A stretch of 64,000 nt of DNA from Pseudomonadota bacterium (GTDB lineage Bacteria; Pseudomonadota; Alphaproteobacteria; Rhizobiales; Devosiaceae): assembly GCA_023393475.1 (NCBI GenBank), contig JAEWLC010000047.1, positions 1 to 64,000 of the forward strand. Direction: 5' to 3'. The position numbers and the translations under genes are program-made. The notes under the pieces were generated by a model. It worked only from the letters and a program-made list of their open reading frames with translations, made no database searches and was not told the DNA's origin. Below are positions 49,322 through 59,004 of the stretch, piece after piece (position 1 is the stretch's first letter; each line of letters starts with the position of its first letter).

Positions 49322-50782
49322 ATGACGACGGGCAAGGATGGCCAGCCGATCGGCACGGACGAACTGTTCCAGCGCGTGCGCGCCCGCCTCAAGGCCGCGG
49401 TCGGCGAAGACGTGTTCAATTCCTGGTTTGCGCGGCTCGAGCTCGAGGAAATCGTCGATGACCTCGCTCACCTGAGTGTACCGACCCGTTTCCTCTGCTC
49501 CTGGGTGCAGTCCAACTACGCCGAAAAGATCCTCGATGCGTTCCGCGCCGAGTCCGCGCTGCTTGCTCGCCTGCACTTCACCGTGCGCGTCAACGGCCAG
49601 GCCCGCCCCCGCCTGCAGCATCCCGAGCCGACGCCCGATCCGGTCGAGCCCCAGTCTGCCGCGACGACGCCTGTCGCGCCGCGCCCGATGCGCGACACGC
49701 CTGCCGCCATCGGCGCCACGCCGCGCGGCGATGCCCTCTCGGGCTCGGCGATCGATTCCAAGATGACCTTCGACAACTTCGTCGTCGGCTCGTCGAACGA
49801 AATGGCGCTGCAGGTGGCAAAGCAGGTCGCCCACGCCGTGCAGAACAACACGGTCAGCTTCAACCCCGTCTATATCCACTCGAGCGTCGGCCTCGGCAAA
49901 TCGCACCTGCTCAACGCCATCGCCTGGGCAGCCGGGGCCAACGATCCCAGCAAGAACATCGTCTACCTGACCGCCGACCACTTCATGTACCACTTCATCA
50001 CGGCCGTGCAGCGCCAGTCGGCGCTCGGCTTCAAGGAGTGGTTGCGCCGGGTCGACCTGCTGCTGATCGACGACATGCAGTTCCTGCAGGGCAAGTCCGC
50101 CACCGAATTCGGCCACACGCTCGGCACGCTCCTCACCGGGGCCAAGCAGGTGGTCGTCGCCGGCGACGCGCCGCCGCGCGATCTCGAAATGCTCGATGAG
50201 CGCGTCCGCTCGCGCCTCTCGGGCGGGCTGGTCGTGCCGATCAACTCCTTCGACCTCGACCTGCGCCGCGCCATCGTCACGCGCCGGGCCGAGCAGGCGG
50301 TCGCCCGCTTCTCCGATGCGCATTTCGCGCCCGCGGTGCTCGACTACGTCGCCCGCGTCGTCGTCAGCCACGGCCGCGACCTCGATGGCGCGGTGAACCG
50401 GCTGCTGGCGGCCAACCAGCTGACCAAGGAACCGATCACCGTCGCGCTCGCCGAGCGTACCCTTGCCGATCTCGTGCGCCAGCGCGATGCGCGCCGCGTC
50501 CGGATCGAGGACATCCTCCGGATCGTCTCGCGCCACTACAAGGTGCCGCGCAACGACCTGCTCTCCTCGCGCCGCTCGCGCGACGTGGTCCGGCCGCGCC
50601 AGATCGCCATGTATCTCGCCAAGTCGCTGACCTCGCGCTCGCTGCCCGAAATCGGCCGGCGCTTCGGCGGTCGCGACCACACCACGGTCCTCCACTCGGT
50701 CCGCAAGGTCGAGCAGATGATCAAGGACGATGCTGAACTCGGCCAGGAAATCGAGCTCCTGAAGCGGATGCTCGAGGAATAG
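49322..50782 (+). CDS. dnaA: Chromosomal replication initiator DnaA
   Basis: AAA+ initiator that binds DnaA boxes and opens the origin. The 486-residue protein has domain I (about 1-80, LFQRVRARLKAAVGEDVFNSWFARL), a proline/alanine-rich domain II, the AAA+ core (Walker A VGLGKSHLLNAI, with S in place of the usual T; Walker B LLLIDDMQFLQGK) and domain IV with the DnaA signature GGRDHTTVLHSVRKVE. ATG 49322 has GGGGGGAG ahead and begins in the family N-terminus; an in-frame ATG at 49232 would add 30 residues. dnaN follows after about 445 bases. Confidence 0.97.
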   Translation: MTTGKDGQPIGTDELFQRVRARLKAAVGEDVFNSWFARLELEEIVDDLAHLSVPTRFLCSWVQSNYAEKILDAFRAESALLARLHFTVRVNGQARPRLQHPEPTPDPVEPQSAATTPVAPRPMRDTPAAIGATPRGDALSGSAIDSKMTFDNFVVGSSNEMALQVAKQVAHAVQNNTVSFNPVYIHSSVGLGKSHLLNAIAWAAGANDPSKNIVYLTADHFMYHFITAVQRQSALGFKEWLRRVDLLLIDDMQFLQGKSATEFGHTLGTLLTGAKQVVVAGDAPPRDLEMLDERVRSRLSGGLVVPINSFDLDLRRAIVTRRAEQAVARFSDAHFAPAVLDYVARVVVSHGRDLDGAVNRLLAANQLTKEPITVALAERTLADLVRQRDARRVRIEDILRIVSRHYKVPRNDLLSSRRSRDVVRPRQIAMYLAKSLTSRSLPEIGRRFGGRDHTTVLHSVRKVEQMIKDDAELGQEIELLKRMLEE

Positions 50783-50805
50783 GCGGCGGGCCTGAGACTG
50801 GCTCT

Positions 50806-50821
50806 CCCCCATGGGGGAGGG
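50806..50821. repeat. Short CTCCCCC palindrome
   Basis: CTCCCCCATGGGGGAG, a perfect palindrome just after dnaA, is related to the inner palindromes of the repeat at 15333-15446. It may help end dnaA transcription. Confidence 0.55.
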
Positions 50822-50885
50822 CTGCCGGCCCGATGGCCGGCGCGTGTGATCGAGCCCAGTAGGGCGCTGTTTGTGAGTAGTAGCG

Positions 50886-51092
50886 TTGACGGTTTCGCGT
50901 CCGAAGACACCGCGGCTTTTGCTGCGGATCAGGCGGGGATTCAGGCGCCTCGGGACCGGCAGGCCCGTGGAGCAGCAGGACGTGACGCCCGATAGGGCCT
51001 GGCACGAGATGCTGGCCCGGCTGGATGCCGAGGAAACCGAGCGGCGGCTCGATGCCATGGAAGCGGCGTTGAACGACGACCGGCGGCACTGA
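50886..51092 (+). CDS. Possible small hypothetical protein between dnaA and dnaN
   Basis: A 68-residue open frame from a TTG start. The N-terminal part is basic (RPKTPRLLLRIRRGFRRLG); the C-terminal part is an acidic amphipathic helix (TPDRAWHEMLARLDAEETER). Third codon positions are GC-rich as in neighbouring genes, which gives modest support. I do not recognise a family, and there is no clear ribosome-binding site. Confidence 0.35.
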   Translation: MTVSRPKTPRLLLRIRRGFRRLGTGRPVEQQDVTPDRAWHEMLARLDAEETERRLDAMEAALNDDRRH

Positions 51093-51227
51093 CCGGCGGG
51101 CGCTTTTACCCGTTGGAAATATGGGCTCCGCAGCCTGCCGGACTTGCCTTTTGCGCCCTCGCTTGCAAATGTCGCAGCCCGGCTTTACCGGGCGAATAAT
51201 GCCGCATGCCGCAGGGGTTTTGAGTTT

Positions 51228-52352
51228 ATGAAGGTCACTCTCGAGCGCAATCATCTGCTCAAGTCGCTGGGGCACGTCCATCGCGTCGTCGAGCGCCGCA
51301 ACACCTACCCCATCCTTGCCAACGTGCTGCTCAAGGCCGCCGACGGCAAGCTGGACCTGCGCGCCACCGATCTCGACATCGAAGTGACCGAGAGCGTGCC
51401 GGCCATGGTCGGCCAGGCCGGCACCACGACCGTGCCCGCGCACACGCTTTATGAGATCGTCCGCAAGCTTGCCGACGGCGCCGAGGTGCGGCTCGAGAAC
51501 AATGGCGGCGAGCAGCTGACGGTCAGCTCCGGCCGCTCGCGCTTCAACCTCGCGTGCCTCTCGCCCGACAGCTTCCCGGATCTCAAGTCCGGCACCTTCA
51601 CCCATACCTTTGCGATGCCGGCAGCCGCCCTGCGCGAGCTGATCGAGCGGACCCAGTTCGCCATCTCCAACGAGGAGACGCGCTACTACCTCAACGGCAT
51701 CTACATCCACGTCCTCGACGTCAACGGCACGCCGACCCTGCGCGCAGTTGCCACCGACGGCCACCGCATGGCTCGCGCCGAGACCGATGCGCCGGCTGGC
51801 GCCAAGGGCATGCCCGGCATCATCGTGCCGAAAAAGACCGTCTCGGAAGTGCAGAAGCTCCTCGATGGCGCCGATGGCGAGGCCGAAGTTCAGGTCGAGC
51901 TTTCCGACACCAAGATCCGCTTTACGCTGGGCAGCGTCGTGCTGTTGTCAAAGCTGATCGAGGGCACCTTCCCCGACTACGACCGGGTCACGCCCAAGAA
52001 CAACGACAAGCAGATGAACGTCGACAAGGCGAGCTTCGCCACCGCCGTCGACCGCGTCTCGACCATCGCGTCGGATCGCGGCGGCAAGGCCGTCAAGCTC
52101 GCCATGCGCGAGGGCCAGCTCGAACTCAGCGTCACCAACCCGGACCACGGCACGGCGAGCGAGGAGCTGGCGGTCGAGTTCGAGCCCGAGAGCTTCGAGA
52201 TCGGCTTCAACGCCCGCTACCTGCTCGACATCATCAGCCAGATCCGCTCCGAAAACGCGGTGTTCATGTTCAACGACGCCGGCTCGCCCACGCTGGTGCG
52301 CGAGGACGGCGAGGCCAAGGCACTCTACGTGCTGATGCCGATGCGGGTGTGA
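51228..52352 (+). CDS. dnaN: DNA polymerase III beta sliding clamp
   Basis: Ring-shaped processivity clamp. The 374-residue protein has three tandem clamp folds and family landmarks MKVTLERNHLLKSLGHVHRVVERRNTYPIL, RYYLNGIYIHV, TDGHRMARAE, and the C-terminal ALYVLMPMRV. ATG 51228 is the family start; the open frame upstream is leader. The stop overlaps the GTG start of the HEAT-repeat gene (GTGA). Confidence 0.98.
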   Translation: MKVTLERNHLLKSLGHVHRVVERRNTYPILANVLLKAADGKLDLRATDLDIEVTESVPAMVGQAGTTTVPAHTLYEIVRKLADGAEVRLENNGGEQLTVSSGRSRFNLACLSPDSFPDLKSGTFTHTFAMPAAALRELIERTQFAISNEETRYYLNGIYIHVLDVNGTPTLRAVATDGHRMARAETDAPAGAKGMPGIIVPKKTVSEVQKLLDGADGEAEVQVELSDTKIRFTLGSVVLLSKLIEGTFPDYDRVTPKNNDKQMNVDKASFATAVDRVSTIASDRGGKAVKLAMREGQLELSVTNPDHGTASEELAVEFEPESFEIGFNARYLLDIISQIRSENAVFMFNDAGSPTLVREDGEAKALYVLMPMRV

Positions 52353-52936
52353 CCGCTACTCCGGCGTCTCCAGACAGGCAGGAACTGATCACCGCGCTGG
52401 CGGATAAGGATGTGTTCCGGCGCCGTTCGGCGTTGGAGTCACTCGGCAGGCTTCAGCGTGACGCGGCTATTGAGTCGATTGTGGTGTCATCATTGAATGA
52501 CCCTGCGGGCTACGTGGTTCGGACCGCTGCCGAGATCGTTAAGCAATGGGAACTGGCCGCGTCCGCCCCCAGGCTGCGTAAACTCGTCAGCGATCCGGAT
52601 CCGCTTACTCGGCGGGCATCCCTCGACGCACTGCGGGCGGTAGGCTCCGAAGTGGATGTCGACCAGTTGATTGGGATCATCTCCCGAGACTCCAGTCACG
52701 ACGTACGCAACGCCGCCGCTTGGGCGCTCATTGCCGTCACTGGCCCGAGCACTTGGCGCCAGAGCTTTGAGGTTCTGGTGACCGATATTGTTCCACGGCA
52801 CCGCCAGTTCGCCTGCGAGCTTGTCGCCAAGTTCGGCGAGGGCATAGATCGCGAGCTCATTCGCACGCTTCTCGCGGACCCGGATGGTCATGTCCGCAAG
52901 GCAGCGGAACGAGTGCTGGCCGGGGCTCCCAAATGA
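52349..52936 (+). CDS. HEAT-repeat protein encoded between dnaN and recF
   Basis: A 195-residue protein made of HEAT/PBS-lyase-like helical repeats (LADKDVFRRRSALESLGRL, LNDPAGYVVRTAAEIVKQWE, VSDPDPLTRRASLDALRAVG, SRDSSHDVRNAAAWALIAVTG, LADPDGHVRKAAERVLAG). HEAT solenoids bind proteins, so a partner-binding role is likely. Start GTG 52349 overlaps the dnaN stop and the stop overlaps the recF ATG (ATGA), so it is co-translated within the dnaN-recF operon. The canonical order has recF directly after dnaN. The gene uses more A/T at third positions than its neighbours by eye, which may indicate acquisition. Confidence 0.82.
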   Translation: MTATPASPDRQELITALADKDVFRRRSALESLGRLQRDAAIESIVVSSLNDPAGYVVRTAAEIVKQWELAASAPRLRKLVSDPDPLTRRASLDALRAVGSEVDVDQLIGIISRDSSHDVRNAAAWALIAVTGPSTWRQSFEVLVTDIVPRHRQFACELVAKFGEGIDRELIRTLLADPDGHVRKAAERVLAGAPK

Positions 52937-54051
52937 ACCCCTCCCGCTACATCTCCCGGCTTCGTCTCAGCCATTTTCGTAACTATGCCTCGGCCGCCCT
53001 CGATCTCGACGGGCGGCATCTGGTGCTGGTCGGCCCGAACGGGGCCGGCAAGACCAACCTGCTCGAGGCGGTCTCGCTGCTGGCGCCCGGCCGTGGCCTG
53101 CGCGGGGCGGCGTTCGAGGATGTGGCGGCGCAGGGTTCGGACGGCCAGTGGGCCGTGGCCTCGACCATCGAGACCCCTGAAGGGCCGGTCGATATCGGCA
53201 CCGGCGCCGGCGCCGATGGCGGCCGCCGGGTGCGCATCAACGGCGCCAATGCCCGCACCATCGAGGAGATGAGCGCCTACTTGCGCGTCCTCTGGCTGAC
53301 CCCGGCGATGGACGGGCTGTTCACCGGCCCGGCCAGCGAGCGCCGCCGCTTTCTCGACCGCCTGGTGACCACCCTCATTCCCGGCCACTCCGCCGCGGTC
53401 TCGGACTTCGACAAGACCATGCGCCAGCGCAACCGGCTGGTGGACGAGCATGCCGACCCGATCTGGATCGACGCCGTCGAGGCGCAGATGGCCGCCTCCG
53501 CCGCGGCGGTGCATTTTTCTCGGGCCGACAGTCTCGACGACCTGCAGGCCGTGCTGTCGGCCTGCGTCGACGAGGCCAATTTCCCGGCTGCGCGGCTGGC
53601 GCTGACGCCGCTGTTCGAGGACCGGCATGTGCCGCAATCCTCGAGTGCGCTCGAGGCCGAGCTGCGCGAACTCTGGCAGCGCGAGCGCCACCGCGACCGC
53701 GCCGCCGGCCGCACGCTCGTCGGTCCGCACCGGGTCGATCTCGAAGTCCGCCACGCCCAGAAGGACATGCCGGCGGCGCTGGGCTCGACCGGCGAGCAGA
53801 AGGCGCTGCTCATCGGGCTGATCCTCGCGCAGGCGCGGCTGGTCAAGCGCTCGACTGGCATCGCCCCGTTCCTGCTGCTCGACGAGGTCGCCGCGCATCT
53901 CGATCCGAACCGCCGGGCCGCCCTGTTCGAGGCCCTCGATGCGCTCGGCACGCAGTGCTTCATGACCGGCACCGACCCCATGCTTTTCGAGGCCCTCGGC
54001 GAGGGCGCGCAGCAGGTGATCGTCCGGGACGGGCGACTGGGCGTCAAATAG
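52933..54051 (+). CDS. recF: DNA replication/repair protein RecF
   Basis: SMC-like ATPase that helps load RecA at gaps. The 372-residue protein has the N-terminal RLSHFRNYASAALDLDGRHLVLVGPNGAGKTNLLEAVSLLAPGRG block with Walker A, the signature region TGEQKALLIGLILAQARL and Walker B FLLLDEVAAHLD. ATG 52933 overlaps the HEAT-repeat gene stop. gyrB follows after 107 bases. Confidence 0.97.
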   Translation: MNPSRYISRLRLSHFRNYASAALDLDGRHLVLVGPNGAGKTNLLEAVSLLAPGRGLRGAAFEDVAAQGSDGQWAVASTIETPEGPVDIGTGAGADGGRRVRINGANARTIEEMSAYLRVLWLTPAMDGLFTGPASERRRFLDRLVTTLIPGHSAAVSDFDKTMRQRNRLVDEHADPIWIDAVEAQMAASAAAVHFSRADSLDDLQAVLSACVDEANFPAARLALTPLFEDRHVPQSSSALEAELRELWQRERHRDRAAGRTLVGPHRVDLEVRHAQKDMPAALGSTGEQKALLIGLILAQARLVKRSTGIAPFLLLDEVAAHLDPNRRAALFEALDALGTQCFMTGTDPMLFEALGEGAQQVIVRDGRLGVK

Positions 54052-54158
54052 GCGCAAAACCTTGTAAACCGGGCTCAAAATAGCCATTTGTCTTGGGTAT
54101 CCCAACCGCTTCCGCTAGACCCGGTTGAGCGGACCTGCTGACCTGATTCGGGACTTCC

Positions 54159-56615
<2,457 letters not shown>

Positions 56616-56633
56616 TCGCAGCCACTGAAAGCG

Positions 56634-56663
56634 AAAGGGCCCGCGCGAAGCGGGCCCTTTTCA
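56634..56663 (+). terminator. Terminator of gyrB
   Basis: AAAGGGCCCGC (from 56634) pairs with GCGGGCCCTTT (to 56660), followed by TC. It is placed to end both gyrB and, from the other strand, the short ORF at 56685-56768. Confidence 0.75.
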
Positions 56664-56684
56664 TTTGGTCGATCTGGTCGGGGC

Positions 56685-56768
56685 TCAGAGCCCCAGCGTG
56701 ATGCTGACAACGACCAGCAAGGCGGCGACGAGGCTTGCACCGGCCGCCGCGACGGCCAGCTTAGCCAT
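56685..56768 (-). CDS. Possible 27-residue membrane peptide
   Basis: MAKLAVAAAGASLVAALLVV followed by VSITLGL is a single hydrophobic helix. Its ATG lies inside the end of the upstream 45-residue ORF (eight-base overlap), so it would be translated by coupling. No family recognised. The overlap and the clean hydrophobic character support it; length does not. Confidence 0.45.
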   Translation of the reverse strand: MAKLAVAAAGASLVAALLVVVSITLGL

Positions 56769-56898
56769 TCATGCTGCGCCGCCCCCGGCGGCGCTCCTGC
56801 GGCTGGCGCTCCTCGAGCCGCTTCAGCAGCCTGTTCACGCTTGCGAGGACGGCCGCCGGCTGGATGGCCCGGGCAACGCTGGAAAGATCGATAGTCAT
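56761..56898 (-). CDS. Possible 45-residue basic protein
   Basis: An open frame from ATG 56898 with GAGGA about seven bases ahead. It begins MTIDLSSVARAIQPAAVLAS, continues with a basic helical segment (VNRLLKRLEERQPQERRRGR) and ends SMNG. It overlaps the 27-residue hydrophobic ORF downstream. The pair lies between gyrB and an AraC regulator on the opposite strand. No family recognised. Confidence 0.45.
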   Translation of the reverse strand: MTIDLSSVARAIQPAAVLASVNRLLKRLEERQPQERRRGRRSMNG

Positions 56899-57084
56899 TT
56901 GGGTCCTCGCTTTCTGTCGCGGGCTTGGCGCCATCGCGATGGCACCGATATAGGGCCCAGCCGCGCAAACACGGTAGATCGATGCTCCAGAATAATTGCA
57001 CGATTCTACAAATCGCTGCGAAATGTCGTGACTCGCGAGGAGGCGATGCTATGTATGAACCACGCAATTCAAGGGGATTTGGCC

Positions 57085-57984
57085 ATGAGCCGCATCGATG
57101 AGCTGAAGACAGCGATTGCACAGTTCGCGACGGAAGACGGGATTCAGGCAACCGACGTAAACGGGCTGAGCATCATCCGGCTGTCCCAGCCATCGGAAGC
57201 GATCCCCGGCGTCGCTACCGCCGCGCTCTGCATCGTGGCGCAGGGGCGGAAGCGGGTCATCTCCGGCGACCGGGTGCTGCACTACGATGCGGAGAACTTC
57301 CTCGTCATCACCGTGGATACCCCGACGATCGGCCAGGTGGTCGAGGCTTCGCCGGAGGCACCCTATCTCTGCATCAAGATGGACCTCGACCCCGCCGAGA
57401 TCGCCGCGCTGCTGATCGATGTCGGTGGCCTTGGCGCCGGCGCCGGCGATGCCGAACCGAGCCTTGCCGTCAGCCGGGTTACCGACGACCTGCTCGATCC
57501 CGCCATTCGCCTCGTCAAGCTGCTCGCCCGGCCTGACGACATTGCCGTGCTGGCCCCGATGATAAAGCGTGAAATCCTCTATCGGCTGCTCCGCTCCGAC
57601 CAGGCCACCAAGCTCCAGCAGATCGCCGTGGCCGAGAGCCGGCTGCAGCAGGTCAACCGCGCCATCGGCTGGATCAAGTCGAACTACCGCGAGCCCTTCG
57701 CCATCGAGACCCTGGCGATCGAAGCGCGGATGAGCGCCTCGGCGCTGCACCTCCACTTCAAGGCGGTCACGGCGATGAGCCCGCTGCAGTACCAGAAGCA
57801 GCTCCGCCTGCAGGAGGCCCGCCGCATGATGCTGACCGACGCCGTCGACGCGGCCACGGCCGGGCACCGGGTAGGCTATGACAGCCCCAGCCAGTTCAGC
57901 CGCGAATATGCCCGCGTCTTCGGTGCGCCACCGCTGCGCGATGTGGCGCGGCTCAAGGCAGGCGACCTGCAATCGGCGGGCTGA
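57085..57984 (+). CDS. AraC-family transcriptional regulator
   Basis: A 299-residue regulator with an N-terminal cupin-like AraC_N domain (about 20-160: AALCIVAQGRKRVISGDRVLHYD) and a C-terminal pair of HTH motifs (about 195-290: AIETLAIEARMSASALHLHFKAVTAMSPLQYQKQLRLQEARRMML and AGHRVGYDSPSQFSREYARVFG). ATG 57085 has AAGGGGA ahead. The small-ORF pair runs divergently upstream. AraC_N proteins of this subgroup often control neighbouring oxidoreductase genes; none is adjacent, so the target is unknown. Confidence 0.92.
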   Translation: MSRIDELKTAIAQFATEDGIQATDVNGLSIIRLSQPSEAIPGVATAALCIVAQGRKRVISGDRVLHYDAENFLVITVDTPTIGQVVEASPEAPYLCIKMDLDPAEIAALLIDVGGLGAGAGDAEPSLAVSRVTDDLLDPAIRLVKLLARPDDIAVLAPMIKREILYRLLRSDQATKLQQIAVAESRLQQVNRAIGWIKSNYREPFAIETLAIEARMSASALHLHFKAVTAMSPLQYQKQLRLQEARRMMLTDAVDAATAGHRVGYDSPSQFSREYARVFGAPPLRDVARLKAGDLQSAG

Positions 57985-58012
57985 CAGGCGGCCGCATTTC
58001 CGCCATTTATCC

Positions 58013-58027
58013 TGAACGTGTCGCTCA
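58013..58027 (+). promoter_or_regulatory. IRO-box-like site (TGA-N9-TCA) upstream of rirA
   Basis: TGA at 58013-58015 and TCA at 58025-58027 with a nine-base spacer match the RirA iron-responsive operator. It lies 130 bases before the rirA ATG, next to an AT-rich promoter-like stretch with TTGACG and TATAAA only 14 bases apart. Confidence 0.5.
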
Positions 58028-58156
58028 AGTTTACTTGACGAAGTTTAGAACTGTTATAAAGTGTGGCGGCTTACCGAGCGCGAATCCGGCTGCTATCCGG
58101 TGTCCACGTGCGGTGAGGTTGGGTGGAGCAGCATTCCGCCCGCACCGGAGCCCCAG

Positions 58157-58633
58157 ATGCGACTGACACGTCAATCCAACTACGCCATCCGTACCCTGAT
58201 CTACTGTGCCGTCAACGATCCGGGCCTCAGCCGGGTCGCCGACATCGCCAAGGCGCACGGCATTTCCGAACTCTTCCTGTTCAAGCTGATCAAGCCGCTG
58301 GTCGAGAACGGGCTGATCCAGACCGTGCGCGGCCGCCGCGGCGGCATCAAGCTCGGCCGTCCTGCCGAGGACATCACGCTGCTCGATACGGTCCGCCTCA
58401 CCGAGGAGAGCTTCTCGATGGCGGAGTGCTTCGACGACGCCGAAGTGACCTGCCCGCTCGCCGACAGCTGCGACGTGAACGCCGCCCTGCGCGAGGCGCT
58501 GGGCGCCTTCTTCAACGTGCTCGAGAGCCACACCATTGCCGATCTCGCGGCCAAGCGCCGTTCGCTGCGCCAGCGGCTGGGCCTGAGCTTTGAAGAGATG
58601 GAGCCGGTGCTGGTGGCGCAGGCGGCCCACTGA
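58157..58633 (+). CDS. rirA: Rrf2-family iron regulator RirA
   Basis: The Fe-S iron-responsive repressor of Hyphomicrobiales. The 158-residue protein matches RirA through the wHTH (MRLTRQSNYAIRTLIYCA, AKAHGISELFLFKLIKPL, TVRGRRGGIKLGRPAEDI) and has the three cluster cysteines in ECFDDAEVTCPLADSCDV. ATG 58157 is the family start; the reading frame upstream is leader. RirA represses iron uptake genes when iron is plentiful; an IRO-like box upstream suggests autoregulation. A perfect hairpin follows the gene. Confidence 0.94.
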   Translation: MRLTRQSNYAIRTLIYCAVNDPGLSRVADIAKAHGISELFLFKLIKPLVENGLIQTVRGRRGGIKLGRPAEDITLLDTVRLTEESFSMAECFDDAEVTCPLADSCDVNAALREALGAFFNVLESHTIADLAAKRRSLRQRLGLSFEEMEPVLVAQAAH

Positions 58634-58659
58634 GCCTGAGCTGACGATCCTGCCGAAAT

Positions 58660-58698
58660 GGCGGATGCCGGACTGACTCCAAAAGTCCGGCATCCGCC
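58660..58698 (+). terminator. Strong hairpin after rirA
   Basis: Perfect 15-base stem, GGCGGATGCCGGACT (58660-58674) with its complement at 58684-58698. No T-run follows, so it may be a repeat or an RNA-stabilising structure as well as a terminator. Confidence 0.6.
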
Positions 58699-59004
58699 CT
58701 CCCTCCGCACACGCTCCGACCCGGAGGAGCGCTTTCAACCGGTGCGGCGGATTTTCCCTCTCGTATGGGAGGCCGGACGGGCCGAGAGCCTGCGGGGGGC
58801 GGGTGAGACTCTCGGCCGCGTACCGGCTGTGTGAACTTTGCAGTTCACGAGACCCCGCGCTTTTGCTCCCCTGTCGTTGAACGCCCACTGACGCCCCCCT
58901 TCAGCGCCGGTTCATCTGCCCTCGGACAGCAGGCGAGTCGGTCGCGTTGATCTCGGCCGCCCGGCATGCTCTATGCGGCCATCCCCAGACCGGACCGATC
59001 ATTC
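58699..59004. promoter_or_regulatory. Hairpin-rich leader before the ABC-F gene
   Basis: Contains stem GGCCGAGAG (58780-58788) / CTCTCGGCC (58809-58817) and a small hairpin GTGAACT-TTGC-AGTTCAC (58831-58848), and no supported ORF. It may be a structured 5' leader of the ABC-F gene. Confidence 0.4.
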
